A stretch of 64,000 nucleotides of DNA from Macrostomum hystrix (taxonomy: Eukaryota; Platyhelminthes; Macrostomidae): the NCBI GenBank assembly GCA_950097015.1, contig CATNEN010000024.1, positions 4,574,501 through 4,638,500 of the forward strand. Direction: 5' to 3'. Shown here one piece after another: positions 11,432 through 25,000 of the stretch. Below the pieces are notes generated by a model, which saw nothing but the letters and a program-made list of their open reading frames with translations, made no database searches and had not been told where the DNA came from. Numbering within the stretch: position 1 is the first letter of the stretch; each line of letters opens with the position of its first letter. Position numbers and translations under genes: made by a program.

Positions 11432-13578
11432 ATCCTACAATAGAATTGCCATGGAACAGGGCACTCCTACAATAGAATTACCGTAGAACAGGGCACTCCT
11501 ACAATAGAATTACCATAGAACAGGGTACTCCTACAATAGAATTACCATAGAACAGGGCACTCCTACAATAGAATTACCATAGAACAGGGCACTCCTACAA
11601 TAGAGTTACCATAGAACATGGCACTCCTGCAATAGAATTACCATAGAGCAGGGCACTCCTACAATAGAGTTACCATAGAACAGGGCACTCCTACAATAGA
11701 ATTACCATAGAACAGGGCACTCCTACAATAGAATTACCGTAGAACAGGGCACTCCTACAATAGAGTTACCATAGAACAGGGCACTCCTACAATAGAATTA
11801 CCATAGAACAGGGCACTCCTACAATAGAATTACCGTAGAACAGGGCACTCCTACAATAGAGTTACCATAGAACAGGGCACTCCTACAATAGAACTACCAT
11901 AGAACAGGGCACTCCTACAATAGAACTACCATAGAACAGGGCACTCCTACAATAGAACTACCATAGAACACGGCACTCCTGCAATAGAATTACCATAGAG
12001 CAGGGCACTCCTACAATAGAATAACCATAGAGCAGGGCACTCCTACAATAGAGTTACCATAGAACAGGGCACTCCTACAATAGAATTACCATAGAACAGG
12101 GCACTCCTACAATAGAACTACCATAGAACACGGCACTCCTGCAATAGAATTACCATAGAGCAGGGCACTCCTACAATAGAGTTACCATAGAACAGGGCAC
12201 TCCTACAATAGAATTACCGTAGAACAGGGCACTCCTACAATAGAGTTACCATAGAACAGGGCACTCCTACAATAGAACTACCATAGAACAGGGCACTCCT
12301 ACAATAGAACTACCATAGAACACGGCACTCCTGCAATAGAATTACCATAGAACAGGGCACTCCTACAATAGAGTTACCATAGAGCAGGGCACTCCTACAA
12401 TAGAATTACCATAGAGCAGGGCACTCCTACAATAGAGTTACCATAGAACAGGGCACTCCTACAATAGAATTACCATAGAACAGGGCACTCCTACAATAGA
12501 ATTACCGTAGAACAGGGCACTCCTACAATAGAATTACCATAGAACAGGGCACTCCTGCAATAGAATTACCATAGAGCAGGGCACTCCTACAATAGAATTA
12601 CCATAGAACAGGGCACTCCTACAATAGAATTACCGTAGAACAGGGCACTCCTACAATAGAATTACCATAGAACAGGGCACTCCTGCAATAGAATTACCAT
12701 AGAGCAGGGCACTCCTACAATAGAGTTACCATAGAACAGGGCACTCCTACAATAGAATTACCATAGAACAGGGCACTCCTGCAATAGAGTTACCATAGAA
12801 CAGGGCACTCCTGCAATAGAATTACCATAGAACAGGGCACTCCTACAATAGAGTTACCATAGAACAGGGCACTCCTGCAATAGAATTACCATAGAGCAGG
12901 GCACTCCTACAATAGAGTTACCATAGAACAGGGCACTCCTGCAATAGAATTACCATAGAAAAGGGCACTCGTAAAATAGAGTTACCATAGAAAAGGGCAC
13001 TCCTACAATAGAGTTACCATAGAAAAGGGCACTCGTAAAATAGAGTTACCATAGAAAAGGGCACTCCTGCAATAGAGTTACCATAGAACAGGGCACTCCT
13101 GCAATAGAATTACCATAGAGCAGGGCACTCCTACAATAGAGTTACCATAGAACAGGGCACTCCTGCAATAGAATTACCATAGAAAAGGGCACTCGTAAAA
13201 TAGAGTTACCATAGAAAAGGGCACTCGTAAAATAGAGTTACCATAGAAAAGGGCACTCGTAAAATAGAGTTACCATAGAAAAGGGCACTCCTACAATAGA
13301 GTTACCATAGAAAAGGGCACTCGTAAAATAGAGTTACCATAGAAAAGGGCACTCGTAAAATAGAGTTACCATAGAAAAGGGCACTCCTACAATAGAGTTA
13401 CCATAGAAAAGGGCACCCCTACAATAGAGTTACCATAGAAAAGGGCACTCGTAAAATAGAGTTACCATAGAAAAGGGCACTCGTAAAATAGAGTTACCAT
13501 AGAAAAGGGCACTCCTACAATAGAGTTACCATAGAAAAGGGCACCCCTACAATAGAGTTACCATAGAAAAGGGCACTC
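11432..13578. repeat. 32-bp minisatellite, about 67 copies
   Basis: The unit is about 32 bp, with halves GGCACTCCTACAATAGA and ATTACCATAGAACAG. Variants include CTGCAATAG, GTTACC and ACTACC forms and, toward the right end, AAAAGGGCACTCGTAAAATAG. The last variant dominates after about 12960, so the array has two compositional domains. The CGGCACTCCTGCAATAG subtype recurs at long intervals. Confidence 0.97.
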
Positions 13579-14330
13579 CTCCCTATGAGAGGGCACATTG
13601 TTGGCGTATATCCATTCAGTCATAAATTTTCCTGTGACAATCGAGTGAGAGGCAGATTTCCACGCTCTGCCAGTTGCACCTTCTCCCTGCAAGTTTGCCA
13701 GGAGGAAATTCCCACGCTTCTACTCCCACATCCCAGGACATATTATCCCGATTCAAATTCGCCTGAGCCACAAGGTCCTACTTAGTATTTATGACATCTG
13801 TTACACATCTAGCCGTAGCTTCAGCACCGCAGCAGCAGCAGCAGCAGCAGCAGCAACGGCATCTCATTTTTCATGCAGACCTAAGCCAAGCTAACCGAAT
13901 CTTTCGTGCATATTGCCAGCTCCATCGGTGTCCATGTGAAGAGCTGAACAGTTGAAAAATAACGAGTTACTCTTTAATATGGTGACTAAGTGTTGTAAAG
14001 CCTAGGTTTAACTAACTAAAATACAAGAGGGTATGGGAGCAGGATCAACTGCAGTAGACCGATCATTCGTTCGTTCGAGAAAATTGCTAATTTATCCCCG
14101 CTTTTGCGAACTCCTGGATATGCTGCTGACTCAGGCGAAATAGGAATCTTGCCTGCGTTACGGAGGACTGATCGAAAATCTGGGATGCAGACGGCTTTGG
14201 AGGGGATTGGACAAAACCACACACCAACATGATCTGCGGCATTCCTACTGAAGATGTCGGGCAGAAGAGAACTGTTATCTGTAAAAATTTACTCGTTGAC
14301 TCGTTCAATATTCTAATTAGCCACAAATCA
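13579..14330. other. unique DNA with a (CAG)8 run
   Basis: Holds a pure CAG trinucleotide run at 13829-13854. Short frames at 13585-13785 (plus) and 14016-14326 (minus) have no domain or splice support. Confidence 0.5.
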
Positions 14331-14960
14331 ACCAGGGAGTGACATTCTAATGATCCATCATCAATTAACCAGGGAGTGACATTCTAATGATCCATCATCA
14401 ATCAACCAGGGAGTGACATTCTAATGATCCATCATCAATCAACCAGGGAGTGACATTCTAATGATCCATCATCAATCAACCAGGGAGTGACATTCTAATG
14501 ATCCATCATCAATCAACCAGGGAGTGACATTCTAATGATCCATCATCAATCAACCAGGGAGTGACATTCTAATGATCCATCATCAATCAACCAGGGAGTG
14601 ACATTCTAATGATCCATCATCAATCAACCAGGGAGTGACATTCTAATGATCCATCATCAATCAACCAGGGAGTGACATTCTAATGATCCATCATCAATCA
14701 ACCAGGGAGTGACATTCTAATGATCCATCATCAATCAACCAGGGAGTGACATTCTAATGATCCATCATCAATCAACCAGGTAGTGACATTCTAATGATCC
14801 ATCATCAATCAACCAGGTAGTGACATTCTAATGATCCATCATCAATCAACCAGGGAGTGACATTCTAATGATCCATCTATCAACCAGGGAGTGAGATTCT
14901 AATGATCCATCAATCAACCAGGGAGTGACATTCTAATGATCCATCAATCAAACAGGAAGT
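14331..14960. repeat. 37-bp minisatellite, very homogeneous
   Basis: About 17 copies of a 37-bp unit made of GAGTGACATTCTAATGATCC and ATCATCAATCAACCAGG. The inner copies are almost identical, suggesting recent expansion. Shortened copies lacking ATC lie at the right edge, and decayed copies reach about 15065. Confidence 0.96.
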
Positions 14961-16109
14961 GACATTCTCGAGAATGAAAGTATGACTAACAATCAACCTG
15001 GGAGTGACATTCTTGAGAGTGAGTGAAATTGTGATTTATCAAGTAACCAGGGAGCGACATTCTTTGGTGTGAAAATAAACATTGAACGGCCAGTTGTTCT
15101 GATGCAACTCAGAAATCTTTCTTTGCTAGGCAAAATTATTCTGAAACTTTTTCGTTAAAGAAACAAGGTTATTATATGATTTATTATTATCAAAAGCAAT
15201 AACAAGACAAAAACAAAACAATGAGGTGAATGTGTCGAAGAAGTGCTTTTTAGTTTCTATTATAAAAAAACAAAAAACAAAATACGTTTTTCCAAATTTC
15301 AGTATACGCTCATTATTTTAACAAGACGGTAGAGCATCATAGAGAATAATTACTATTGTAAAACAATTTTTCTAATTTTTTTCAAGTAAAGTAGATGATT
15401 ATATTCATTGGTAACGTATTCTAACTGTAATTATACTGGGCATGTATGGTATACTAATTTGAAACTAGTTTATTTTCTTAATTTCAAACAGTAGCTCTAA
15501 TAATAGAATAATAGAGTTAGCACAATATGCAGCTACTGAAAGTAGGAGGAATAGTTTATGCGCATATTTTTATTGATTAATTATAATAATTGCACAACGC
15601 CAAATGCTACTATACAAGTGAATACTGGAGCAGCTGGATAGGGATGGGACAAAGAGCGAGTTTTTACTTTCGCTGTTCCCAATCTTGTTGCTTATGTATA
15701 ATATCATAAATGATAGAAGCATGGTATGCCCATACAGGTAATTGAAGAAATAATAACAATAGTTATAATAATAATAATGAAGAGGATAAATTGTCGTTGC
15801 CAGTCTTTCTTGGGTATAAATTTTATATTGGCAGAGAGAGAAATAAGACTACAAATTAACATGCGGTTAGCAACTTAGACAGTAGTGAACACGTGAAGGT
15901 CAGACAGAAGCTGATTGATGGTTAACTAAGTAAAATTAGAAAGCTGCGAAGCAAACCAAAGGAAGCGAATATATCAATGTGCTGAAACAGTGACAGGGCA
16001 GAAAAAAACAATGCAAATATTAGCGTTTTCTTCTTAAAGAAACAATCGACAACGAGAAATTATACTCGCACGATGACACTGTGATCATTATTCAATGTAA
16101 ACAAATCGG
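14961..16109. other. AT-rich DNA downstream of the zfh gene
   Basis: On the minus strand this directly follows the zfh stop codon, so it probably includes the zfh 3' UTR and polyadenylation region. The exact cleavage site was not defined. No other feature is seen. Confidence 0.45.
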
Positions 16110-16294
16110 TCAGGGCCGGCAGTACTTGTAGCGATTGTTCATGTGCTGCGAGAATGAACCGCTGTGCGAGAATCGCTTGCCGCAGCGGCCGCATTGAAAC
16201 GGCTTCTCACCGCTGTGCAGCCGTTCGTGCTCGGTCAGGTGGTGCTTGTGCTTAAAGGCCTTGCTGCATGTGGAACAGGAAAACGGCCGGATGC
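16110..16294 (-). CDS. zfh1: zfh1 exon 6: last two C-terminal fingers and stop
   Basis: Acceptor CGCTGGCAG, then 185 nt to the stop. It encodes [21 protein letters not shown] and [17 protein letters not shown], almost identical to the ZEB C-terminal fingers. Translation ends ten residues after the last finger histidine. Confidence 0.92.
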
Positions 16295-19061
16295 CTGCCA
16301 GCGATTTCAGGGGGTTGGGGAGCATCTGACTATGCGACTCGGTAGTTCAATTGTACCTGGCCTGATACATATTGAATCTCTCGACTTTCTCGACTTAATC
16401 AATTCATCAATCTCACACAGGCACACGCTCACACAGGTGTGTACATCTGCCCTGACTTTCTCATCGTCAGGCAGTGTACACTCTCACTGCGCCTTGGAGG
16501 TTGGCCCTCAAGGGCGCAAATTGCACGACAAGCCACCAAGCCTTCTCTCTGCGGCTGCGCCCCAATTTAATGTGACCTCGCCGCGGAATCGAACTCAGGG
16601 ATCTTGGAGCGAGAGACAAACGCGTTAGACCACTTGGTCACTAACCCCTATTAATCTATCTATACATCACTCAATTTATTAATCTACCTGTCGATCTCTA
16701 GGCTCTGAATCGTTACAACCAGCTTTCTCACCAGTGTGCTCATATCGATGCCTAGTAAGCGAGCTGAGCTTTGAGAAGACTTTGCTGCACTTTTCGCACG
16801 GGAAGCAGTCCCCGCCGCCGCCGCTGCCGCCGCCTAAGGCGCTCCTTTGATCGCCGGTGGAGTTGGCGCTGTCTGGCCTCTCGACAATGACCGGGCTTAG
16901 CTGAAAAAAATGGTGACACAAATGAAAAAATTGCCTGTTAAAAACTAACTTGAATTAAATATGACAATTATGGCTCCAGGTGGCCACAGTCCAACGATAA
17001 CGCTGGACTGAGAACTTGCTGGCATTCGGATTAGGGATAATGAGCCCCTAAGGGAAACGTCGAGGCCAGAGGTAGAAATTGGGAATTTAGGGAGAGCGTC
17101 CTACCTCTACTACCTCTTGAGCATCTTCAATTTCTATCCATCCGCGATCTTCAACCCCTCACTCCCTCCGCCTCCGAATGGGATCAGTCGAGAGGCCCCC
17201 GGCTCCAGTCCCAGGGGGTGGTCTCCGTTCGGCTTCGTCTATCAGGCTTCGGTCATCTGTTGTCCTATTTTCCCAATCGCCTTATAGGAGTAATATACGC
17301 ATATACAGATGATGCTTAACCCTTCATATCGAACTGGGTAGAATAGGAAAAATTTGAGATGCCAAATATGGCGAAACTATGGGTCCACGTCTAGGGTAAT
17401 AGGTAATTTTAGACAAACTCCCTTCTTCCTCGTCCCAAATCTCCCAAAGCTCTCTTAGTCTAGAGTCATGGCGGTTATTCCTCTGCTTCACACCTTAACT
17501 TCGTTAGCCGATGGAGCCCCAAATATAGGTGCCGCCGCTAATCAGAATGCGTAAGAGAGAATGATTTAATTTATCCACCGCGCCAAGCCTAATCATTGAC
17601 TATCCGCGGCTTCAGCAGAAAATGCAAAATAAATCGAGTGGCCTAGATGACGGCTGAGTGAGCTGACTCACGGGGGAAGGGGGGCGGCGGCTGCGGCTGA
17701 GCAGGGAGTGCCGCCACCGGTTTGAGTCCGAATTGAGGTGAGGCACTGGGACTGGCTATTCGGCAGAAACGGTTCGAGGATCTTTTAGAGAGAAAGTAAA
17801 AAAGGGAAGAAGTAGAAGAGAAGAACCAGTTGCGGATGGATTTGGATAACCAGGAGAGCCGGGTGAGCGAGAGCCCGCACCCCACAGGCCGCCGCCGGTG
17901 GAATTGCCCGGTGGCTATCGGGTCGGAAAGTAATTTAGCGGGGAGGCCTATGTAAATTTATTGATTTCTACCCGCCACCCCAATCCAGATTCCTGAGCAC
18001 TCGTTCGAAATCGCCCCTTCGCATCGGCCTCGTTCCAGCCCTCCTACACAACGTAGCAGACCAGGAGGGCCTGGCGGAGGAAAGGCGAGTGGAAGAGGAA
18101 GAACTCTCTCTCTCTCTCCTGACAGTTATTGGTAGAGCTGTCAGGTGGGGCCGCAGCTCTTAAGTCCCTGTGATCTGATGCGCGAGGCGTGAGTAGGCAG
18201 AACGGATGAGACAACATTGCTGCAGAAAAATTGGTGTTCGGTTTCTTAGCGAATTGGGTCCCCTATGTCTTGAGGGCGGCAAAATACTGATCTTTAACGG
18301 TTAGAGACCAAAATTAACAGGCCTTGGGAAATCAAAAGATCCACGTATCTAAAGATCCCATTAGTTACTCACGAGGCCATCGAGTCTAGCGGAGCCGTAG
18401 CTGCTCTCAAGCGCATCGTCGCTCATCTGCTCCGCGTCCTCTGGATGCGGCTCCCGCTTAACGCAGAGGTCCAGCACCTGGTTGGCGACCAGCGGCGCCT
18501 CTGACTGCCGCTGCTGCTGATAATGCTGACTCTGCTGCTTGTGCTGGCGATGATGCTGCAGGTGTGGCAAGTGAAGCTGGTTGCGCACCGCTGCTACGGA
18601 CCATTTGTTAGCCGCCGACGCGGGAGGCGCCAGGCGAAGATCCAACGGTTCAGCCTGAATGTCCGCCTCAAGCTTCTCCTTGATGCTAGGCGGTGCCGCG
18701 GCCAATACTGCAGCGGCCGCTGTCGCTGCTGCCGCCGCAGCCGCAGCAGCTCGCAATGGATTTTGAAGATTTTGTTGCGGCAGATGCAGCTGCTGCTGCT
18801 GCTGTTGAGCAATAGCAGGTAGGTAGGCAGGCCAAGGATAGGCTGCCTGGGCGGTCGGCAGCCACATGCCGATGGCTGCCAAGTCGCCGGCGCGAGGTCC
18901 GCCAACGCAGCCAGCTCCGCTAGTGACGGGGAACGGAATCATGCAGGCGTTCGGCACAATGTGAAGGTTGTGAATCACCGCCTCCTTGTCCGCAGCGGAC
19001 TGGGCTTGTGATTTCCGGCTAGTCACGATGCCGGTGGGCAGTAAAGTCTGCGGCGACAGCT

Positions 19062-19092
<31 letters not shown>

Positions 19093-22000
19093 TTGGGGTG
19101 GCGCAGAAGAGATTGGCGGCGCTTGCACTGGCACGCCGGTGGCTTTGATCTCCTTGCCCTGGCGCCGATCGCGAGAGCGTGAGTTCTGGAACCAAACTCT
19201 GACTACCTTCGGTGAGAGCCGCGTCACGGAGGCGATGCGCTGAAGGTCCATGGCAGTCGGCAGCGGATTGGACTGGTAGAACACCTTCAATGCGTCCACT
19301 TGGTCAGCGTGGATCACCGAGCGGGTCCGCTTCTCCCTGTCAGCGCTGCCTCCGCCTCCGCTGCTGCCAACGCCAACGATGCTTCGCTCACTGTCCATAA
19401 CAGCTTCTCCGTCGGGTTCATCGAAATCGGCGCCTACGCTGGCGCTGCCTCCACCCATCAAGTCGACGGTCGGCATGGCGACAACTGCGTTCGAGATTTC
19501 CGACTCATCACCCGGATAAACGCGATGAAAGTCGACTACGACGGGAAGGTCGGCCGCCGCGGATTTGGCGCCGCTGTCGCGCACAGTCTCCAGAATGCGC
19601 CTGATTGAGCTGAGGTCCTCGCCGCACGACGATGTGTCATCGTCCGGAGAGCGAATCCCGCAGTTCGCCGTCATCTCGTCCAGATTCGCCGGAATTAGCG
19701 GCGGCGGTGGTGGCGGCGGCAGGAGCATCGGCTGATGCAGCAGCTGCGGCTCCGGCTGCCGGTGAGTCAGCAGCGGCGGAGGCGGCGGCAGAACCATCGT
19801 CGGCGGCTCTGACTGCGCGATCCGCTCTCCAGCCTTGGTCGGGGAGAGGGCGGCGCACTTTTTGGAGGTCATGTGACTGCTGTAGGAGCCGCTGTGCGAG
19901 AACCGCTTGCCGCAGGACTGGCACATAAACGGCTTCTCGCCTGAGTGAATTCGCACGTGCTCCTTCAGGTGGTGCTTAAACTTGAACGCCTTGCCGCACT
20001 CCTGGCATTTGAACTTGCGCAGCTCGGAGCTCTCATTGTGACTAATTAGGTGGCGCTGGAGGCGGTAGATGTTGGCGAACATCTTGTTGCAGACGCCACA
20101 CTTTTGCGCATCCGGACTGTGCTCGGCGCTGTGCCGGTCCAAGTCGGTCTTGCTGGCGAAGGCGCCGCCGCACTCGATGCAGGCGAAGCGACCGTCGGCA
20201 TCGGCTTCGACGTCGATTTCAATGTTGTCGGTGTCGTCCGCTTCAGCAGATGGCTCCAGTGGGCTGGGTGCTGGAGCTGGGGAATTTTAGTGGAATTTTA
20301 CTTGAGTTTTATTCAGATTAAGAGAAACTTTTTTATCTACTTCAGGGGTCGGCAAACTTATTAGCAAGCGGACCAAAGAGAGATTCTAAAAGACGACAGC
20401 GGGCCGTATTGACAGTAGAAATCTGAGACACAGGAGAGATGAGAAACGGGAGAGATGAGAAACGGGAGAGATGAGACACGGGAGAGATGAGACACATGAG
20501 AGATAAGAGACGGAAGAGATGAGACATGGGAGAGATGAGACACGGAAAAGAGTAGACCGAGAGATGACACGGGATACTGTAGGTGGAAGGGGCAGCGGGC
20601 CGGATTTGGGAGCTTCGAGGGCCGCATCTGGCCCGCGGGTGCTCTTCTTCCTCTCTGAACCTTCTCTCCTCCTGATCCATCGATCCTCACCATCATCAGC
20701 AGAGTCGGTCTCCAGGTTGCGACTGTGGCCGTCAGCCTTCTCATCCAGCACAGCGGTCGATTCGTTTTCGTCGACATCCATGGCTGCTACGGGACGGGAA
20801 AGTTTATCAGCGCTTTTTAGATTTGAACAGATAGATGCGAATGACACCTAAGCGAGTTGGGCCAGATGTACAGCGGTTCGGTCCATGGACTGGGGGAAGC
20901 TGGCGCACTTACTCAAATATCTACCGAAGCTTATGCTGGTACCCATTTTACAGCTGTGTGAACTGAAGCAACGGGAATTTAAGGCTCTGGTTTAAGGACA
21001 CAAATTACTTCCTATCCTATGATCTGGGATACGAACCCACGACCTCTCGGTCGCAAGACTTGAAGCTCTAACCACTGGACTCGAATCTACCAGATTGCTA
21101 AATAGTGCATAACATGAAGAGCTTACCGTGGGCCAAATCGTGTGCTGGCGCAAGATTCTGATTCTCGTCCGGTTTCATCATCAGCTGCGGGCTGGCTTCG
21201 GGCACATCAACGTTCGGCATCTGTTCCTCCTCTCCAACTGCCGCTATGGGATTACCGTCAGTGTCTGCGAAGGAGAAGAAGTTCATTGTGGATGTTTTTT
21301 TAATGACCATAGTTGCTTCAAATATGAGAATGCGAATGTCAGTTTCTTAGCAACTGTATCTGTGCATCCAAAAGCGAGATCAGTATCAGTACTCATTATA
21401 ATGATAATAATAATAATATTGCATATATGATTAATAGCACGCTTTGCATTTCCTGAAAGTATCTCTTTGAACTCCCTCCCACGATGAATAGCCTGCTGCT
21501 GCTGCTGCTGCTGTTTTTTTCTATGTCATATCACATTTCGGCCTATAAGCTCCTGATTTATCTCAGCCTTCAAGAAACGGAAATAATAAAACACACAGAC
21601 ACAGACACACACTCAAAAGCCCCTAGGTACCATGCTAGCTGCAATTGGTGAATTAAGCTGACTAACTTGAGAGTATCAATATCAGTTTTCAAACTGAATT
21701 CTGTATTTTCTTGCATAATTATTGCTAAGGTGCTGATACTGCGAAGCAAGTATCTGAAAGCAAAAATAACCACAGGAAAAAATTATGAATAAAAATAACT
21801 GCATGAAGCAATTCATCTGTCTTAATGCTTCGCCATAACAGATTACGAAAAGACAAGCCAACAAACTGATACATGCAATAGGGCTTGTGTCAACCACTTT
21901 ACCTCCAAGCATCTGTTGCCTGTATGCCTGAATGCATTCTACGAATGCGAATGAATAATGATGCTTTCAGTTTTTTTGTTATTGGGTTGCATGGTGCGCG

Positions 22001-25000
22001 ACCTGCGTCATCTCACCGCTTTTGTGCAAGAACAGGTCGCGCAGGCTCTCACACACACGCAATACCACTGCATCACAGCATCTGCGCCCGTGATATTTTA
22101 GTTTGAAACCATTGAAACCCGAGTAAGGTGCAGGTCGGGCACACGCTTCTCACCGTTGTCAAACGCAAATTTTGTTAAATGAATATATGAAGAATATTAG
22201 CTAAGAAGCTATGTTGCAGAAAAAACAGTAAGTTGCTGGCTTAGTGCGAGATCGTGTTAGACGAAACTAATGAATTAGATTTGCTGAAACTATAAGACTA
22301 GAGGAACAAGGACTTGTAAGCCTGCCAATCCCTTTTACTCTTCCATCCATCTATTCTAATTGTGTTCCATCCTTAGATCAACTGACCGTCTCTCCCATCC
22401 GTAAATCTTGACACACTCTCCCATCCCTAGATCAACCGTCACTCTCTCTTATCTCTAGATCAGCTGACACTCTCTCCCATCCCTAGATCAACCGTCACTC
22501 TCTTATCTCTAGATCAGCTGACACTCTCTCCCATCCCTAGATCAACCGTCACTCTCTCTTACCTCTAGATCAGCTGACACTCTCTCCCATCCCTAGATCA
22601 ACCGTCACTCTCTCTTATCTCTAGATCAGCTGACACTCTCTCCCATCCCTAGATCAACCGTCACTCTCTCTTATCTCTAGATCAGCTGACACTCTCTCCC
22701 ATCCCTAGATCAACCGACACTCTCTCTTATCTCTAGATCAGCTGACACTCTCTCCCATCCCTAGATCAACCGTCACTCTCTCTTATCTCTAGATCAGCTG
22801 ACACTCTCCCATCCCTAGATCAACCGTCACTCTCTCTTATCTCTAGATCAGCTGACACTCTCTCCCATCCCTAGATCAACCGTCACTCTCTCTTATCTCT
22901 AGATCAGCTGACACTCTCCCATCCCTAGATCAACTGACACTCTCTTATCTCTAGATCAACAGTCACTCACTCGTGTCTCTAGATCGATGCTTATTCCATT
23001 GTATTTCAATTAAGTAGGAAAGACAAATTTTACAAAGGCAATTTCAAAGCAAACTAAATCAAATTATATAAACTATAGCCTGTGGTATTATGTGTAGTAG
23101 GTAAGGCCGGTACGAATTCTTATATTGAACCGCTTCAGTAAAAAGTGAAATTAAAGAAGAAGCAGACAAACTAGAGGAGCACATAAGAAGGAAAAAAGAT
23201 TCGACGGGCTCTTATATTGGGATGTTTGATCGGGTGTTCTGTGAAGCATCTCATCTCTCAGTGTGGTCAAACACCTTCTTACAGACGGCTAGAAGGAGTC
23301 TCTATTGACCACCGGAACTTCAGACACGAGCTAGGAGCAAAGTTGTACAAGAAGTGTTAATGTGTTAGAGGCCTATGGGCAGGAGTTCGTGTTTACTGAT
23401 TGAGCGGTGTAGGGGAGGATGGGGTGGCTGGCTGCCCATCCCACCCAATTTCAGATTGCTCAAGTTGGATTGAAGGCCTTATATACATAAGTTGAGCTCC
23501 GCGAGATGAAGCGGCGAGACTTCGCGGGAGCCAAGGAGGTGAAGAGAAAACAGAAATGAGAGGATCGGGAGCAGAAATTGCTGCATGGGAGAGAAACAAG
23601 GCGCGAAGATTACCTCAAAAATTGATCCCACGCGCTGTCGAAGCCCCGATAGATATAACGAAGATCTAGGAATGGAAAGAAGGAGAACGTTTGGGCCGGC
23701 CTCAATACCCCTTTCTATAAGGCCCTCCCACCACCGCGTGTTTGCCGACGGCCTCAAAGGCGTTCTAGAGCTAGACAGGCCGGGCTGGGGGGTCTTAGGA
23801 AACTGTTTAGCTGTTAAGCCGGCCGCTGACAGCGCACAAATTATGAAATAAATTCCAGCAGCAGAAGCAGCAGCAGAGCATCTCCTAGGTGGCCAAAGCT
23901 TCTCATTCCCGGTTTCATCCCCTCACGAACCGTTTCCCCGCCACCCACCCCTGAACAGGAAAAATCCTTTCCACAAATTGGCTTCCCCTCCACCCCACCC
24001 CGTAGAGCGAGCGGCTCACTTTCCATCAAGGTTGGAGCTGTGTGTAAAGGTCCGCTTATACAGACCTCCAATCTTCACCAAAATATCCCTTATCCTCGCG
24101 TTGGAGCAGGATTGTATAAGCTTGTGGGTTGGCTCTCTCGACTCAAATAATGCTGCACTGCTGCACTCACAAATTACAGACTTTAGTGTTAGCAATGCCA
24201 ACGGAATCTCTAAGAAATTAGGGACGGGGCGGGAAATAGCGAAAACTCTCATGAATAGCATCTGGGAGATTTCAGTCTAATTTTATCCCAATTTGTGATA
24301 GCTTATCCATCTCAGCCAGCCCTAACTAACCTCGCCCAGTCCTGTCAAAGATCCTTTCCGTTCCCCACAATAAGTTAGAATTTTCTAGACTAAACGCAGA
24401 AGCAGTTTAAATATTTTTGGTTCAAGAAATATCTTACCTTAACTTGTCCACAATTAAGGTATTAATTTTTTCATTAAAAATGTTTTCAAATTTGTCAATC
24501 TAGGGTTTACATATGAGACATGTTTGACCATTGGATTATATTGAACTGCAAGCTGAGCACACCAGCTCAAGCTGTTGGGATATTTGCTTGCCCAGAGCAA
24601 CCTTATTTGAGCATTTATAATATTAGGCGAAGGGAAAACAGCGTCTGTAAGTGTATGCTGGAGAAATCCCACTTGAGAAGCCGCACATGAGTTCTCACGG
24701 AGGGAGACAAGATGGGAAGCGATTGGTGTGAGAGTTTGTCATACCAGCGTGCCCAAATATAGGGAAAGCAGACAGACTGAAAAAGACAGAGGATCAGCTA
24801 TATAGGCACAAACGCTTTAGAAAGGAAAGTGATTTCTGCTGTTCGAAAACAGGCAAAGCTTCCGTGTGCTTCCGTGTGCTCATATATGCTTACAAGCGGT
24901 GCCCATTTCCTGCGACTGGGCGCAACCTATTCACGAATGCTCAACTCTGTTCAGTTTAGATTTCTGCACAAAACACAAACAATATTGGAAAAGTGGGAGA

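Noticed and set aside
14331-14960. Regular array that could be taken for a CRISPR
   Set aside because: Units are directly adjacent with no unique spacers, and the DNA is from an animal; it is a minisatellite.
18523-19928. Plus-strand open frames rich in Ala, Arg or Gly
   Set aside because: They are antisense shadows of zfh1 exon 4, caused by GC-rich codons.
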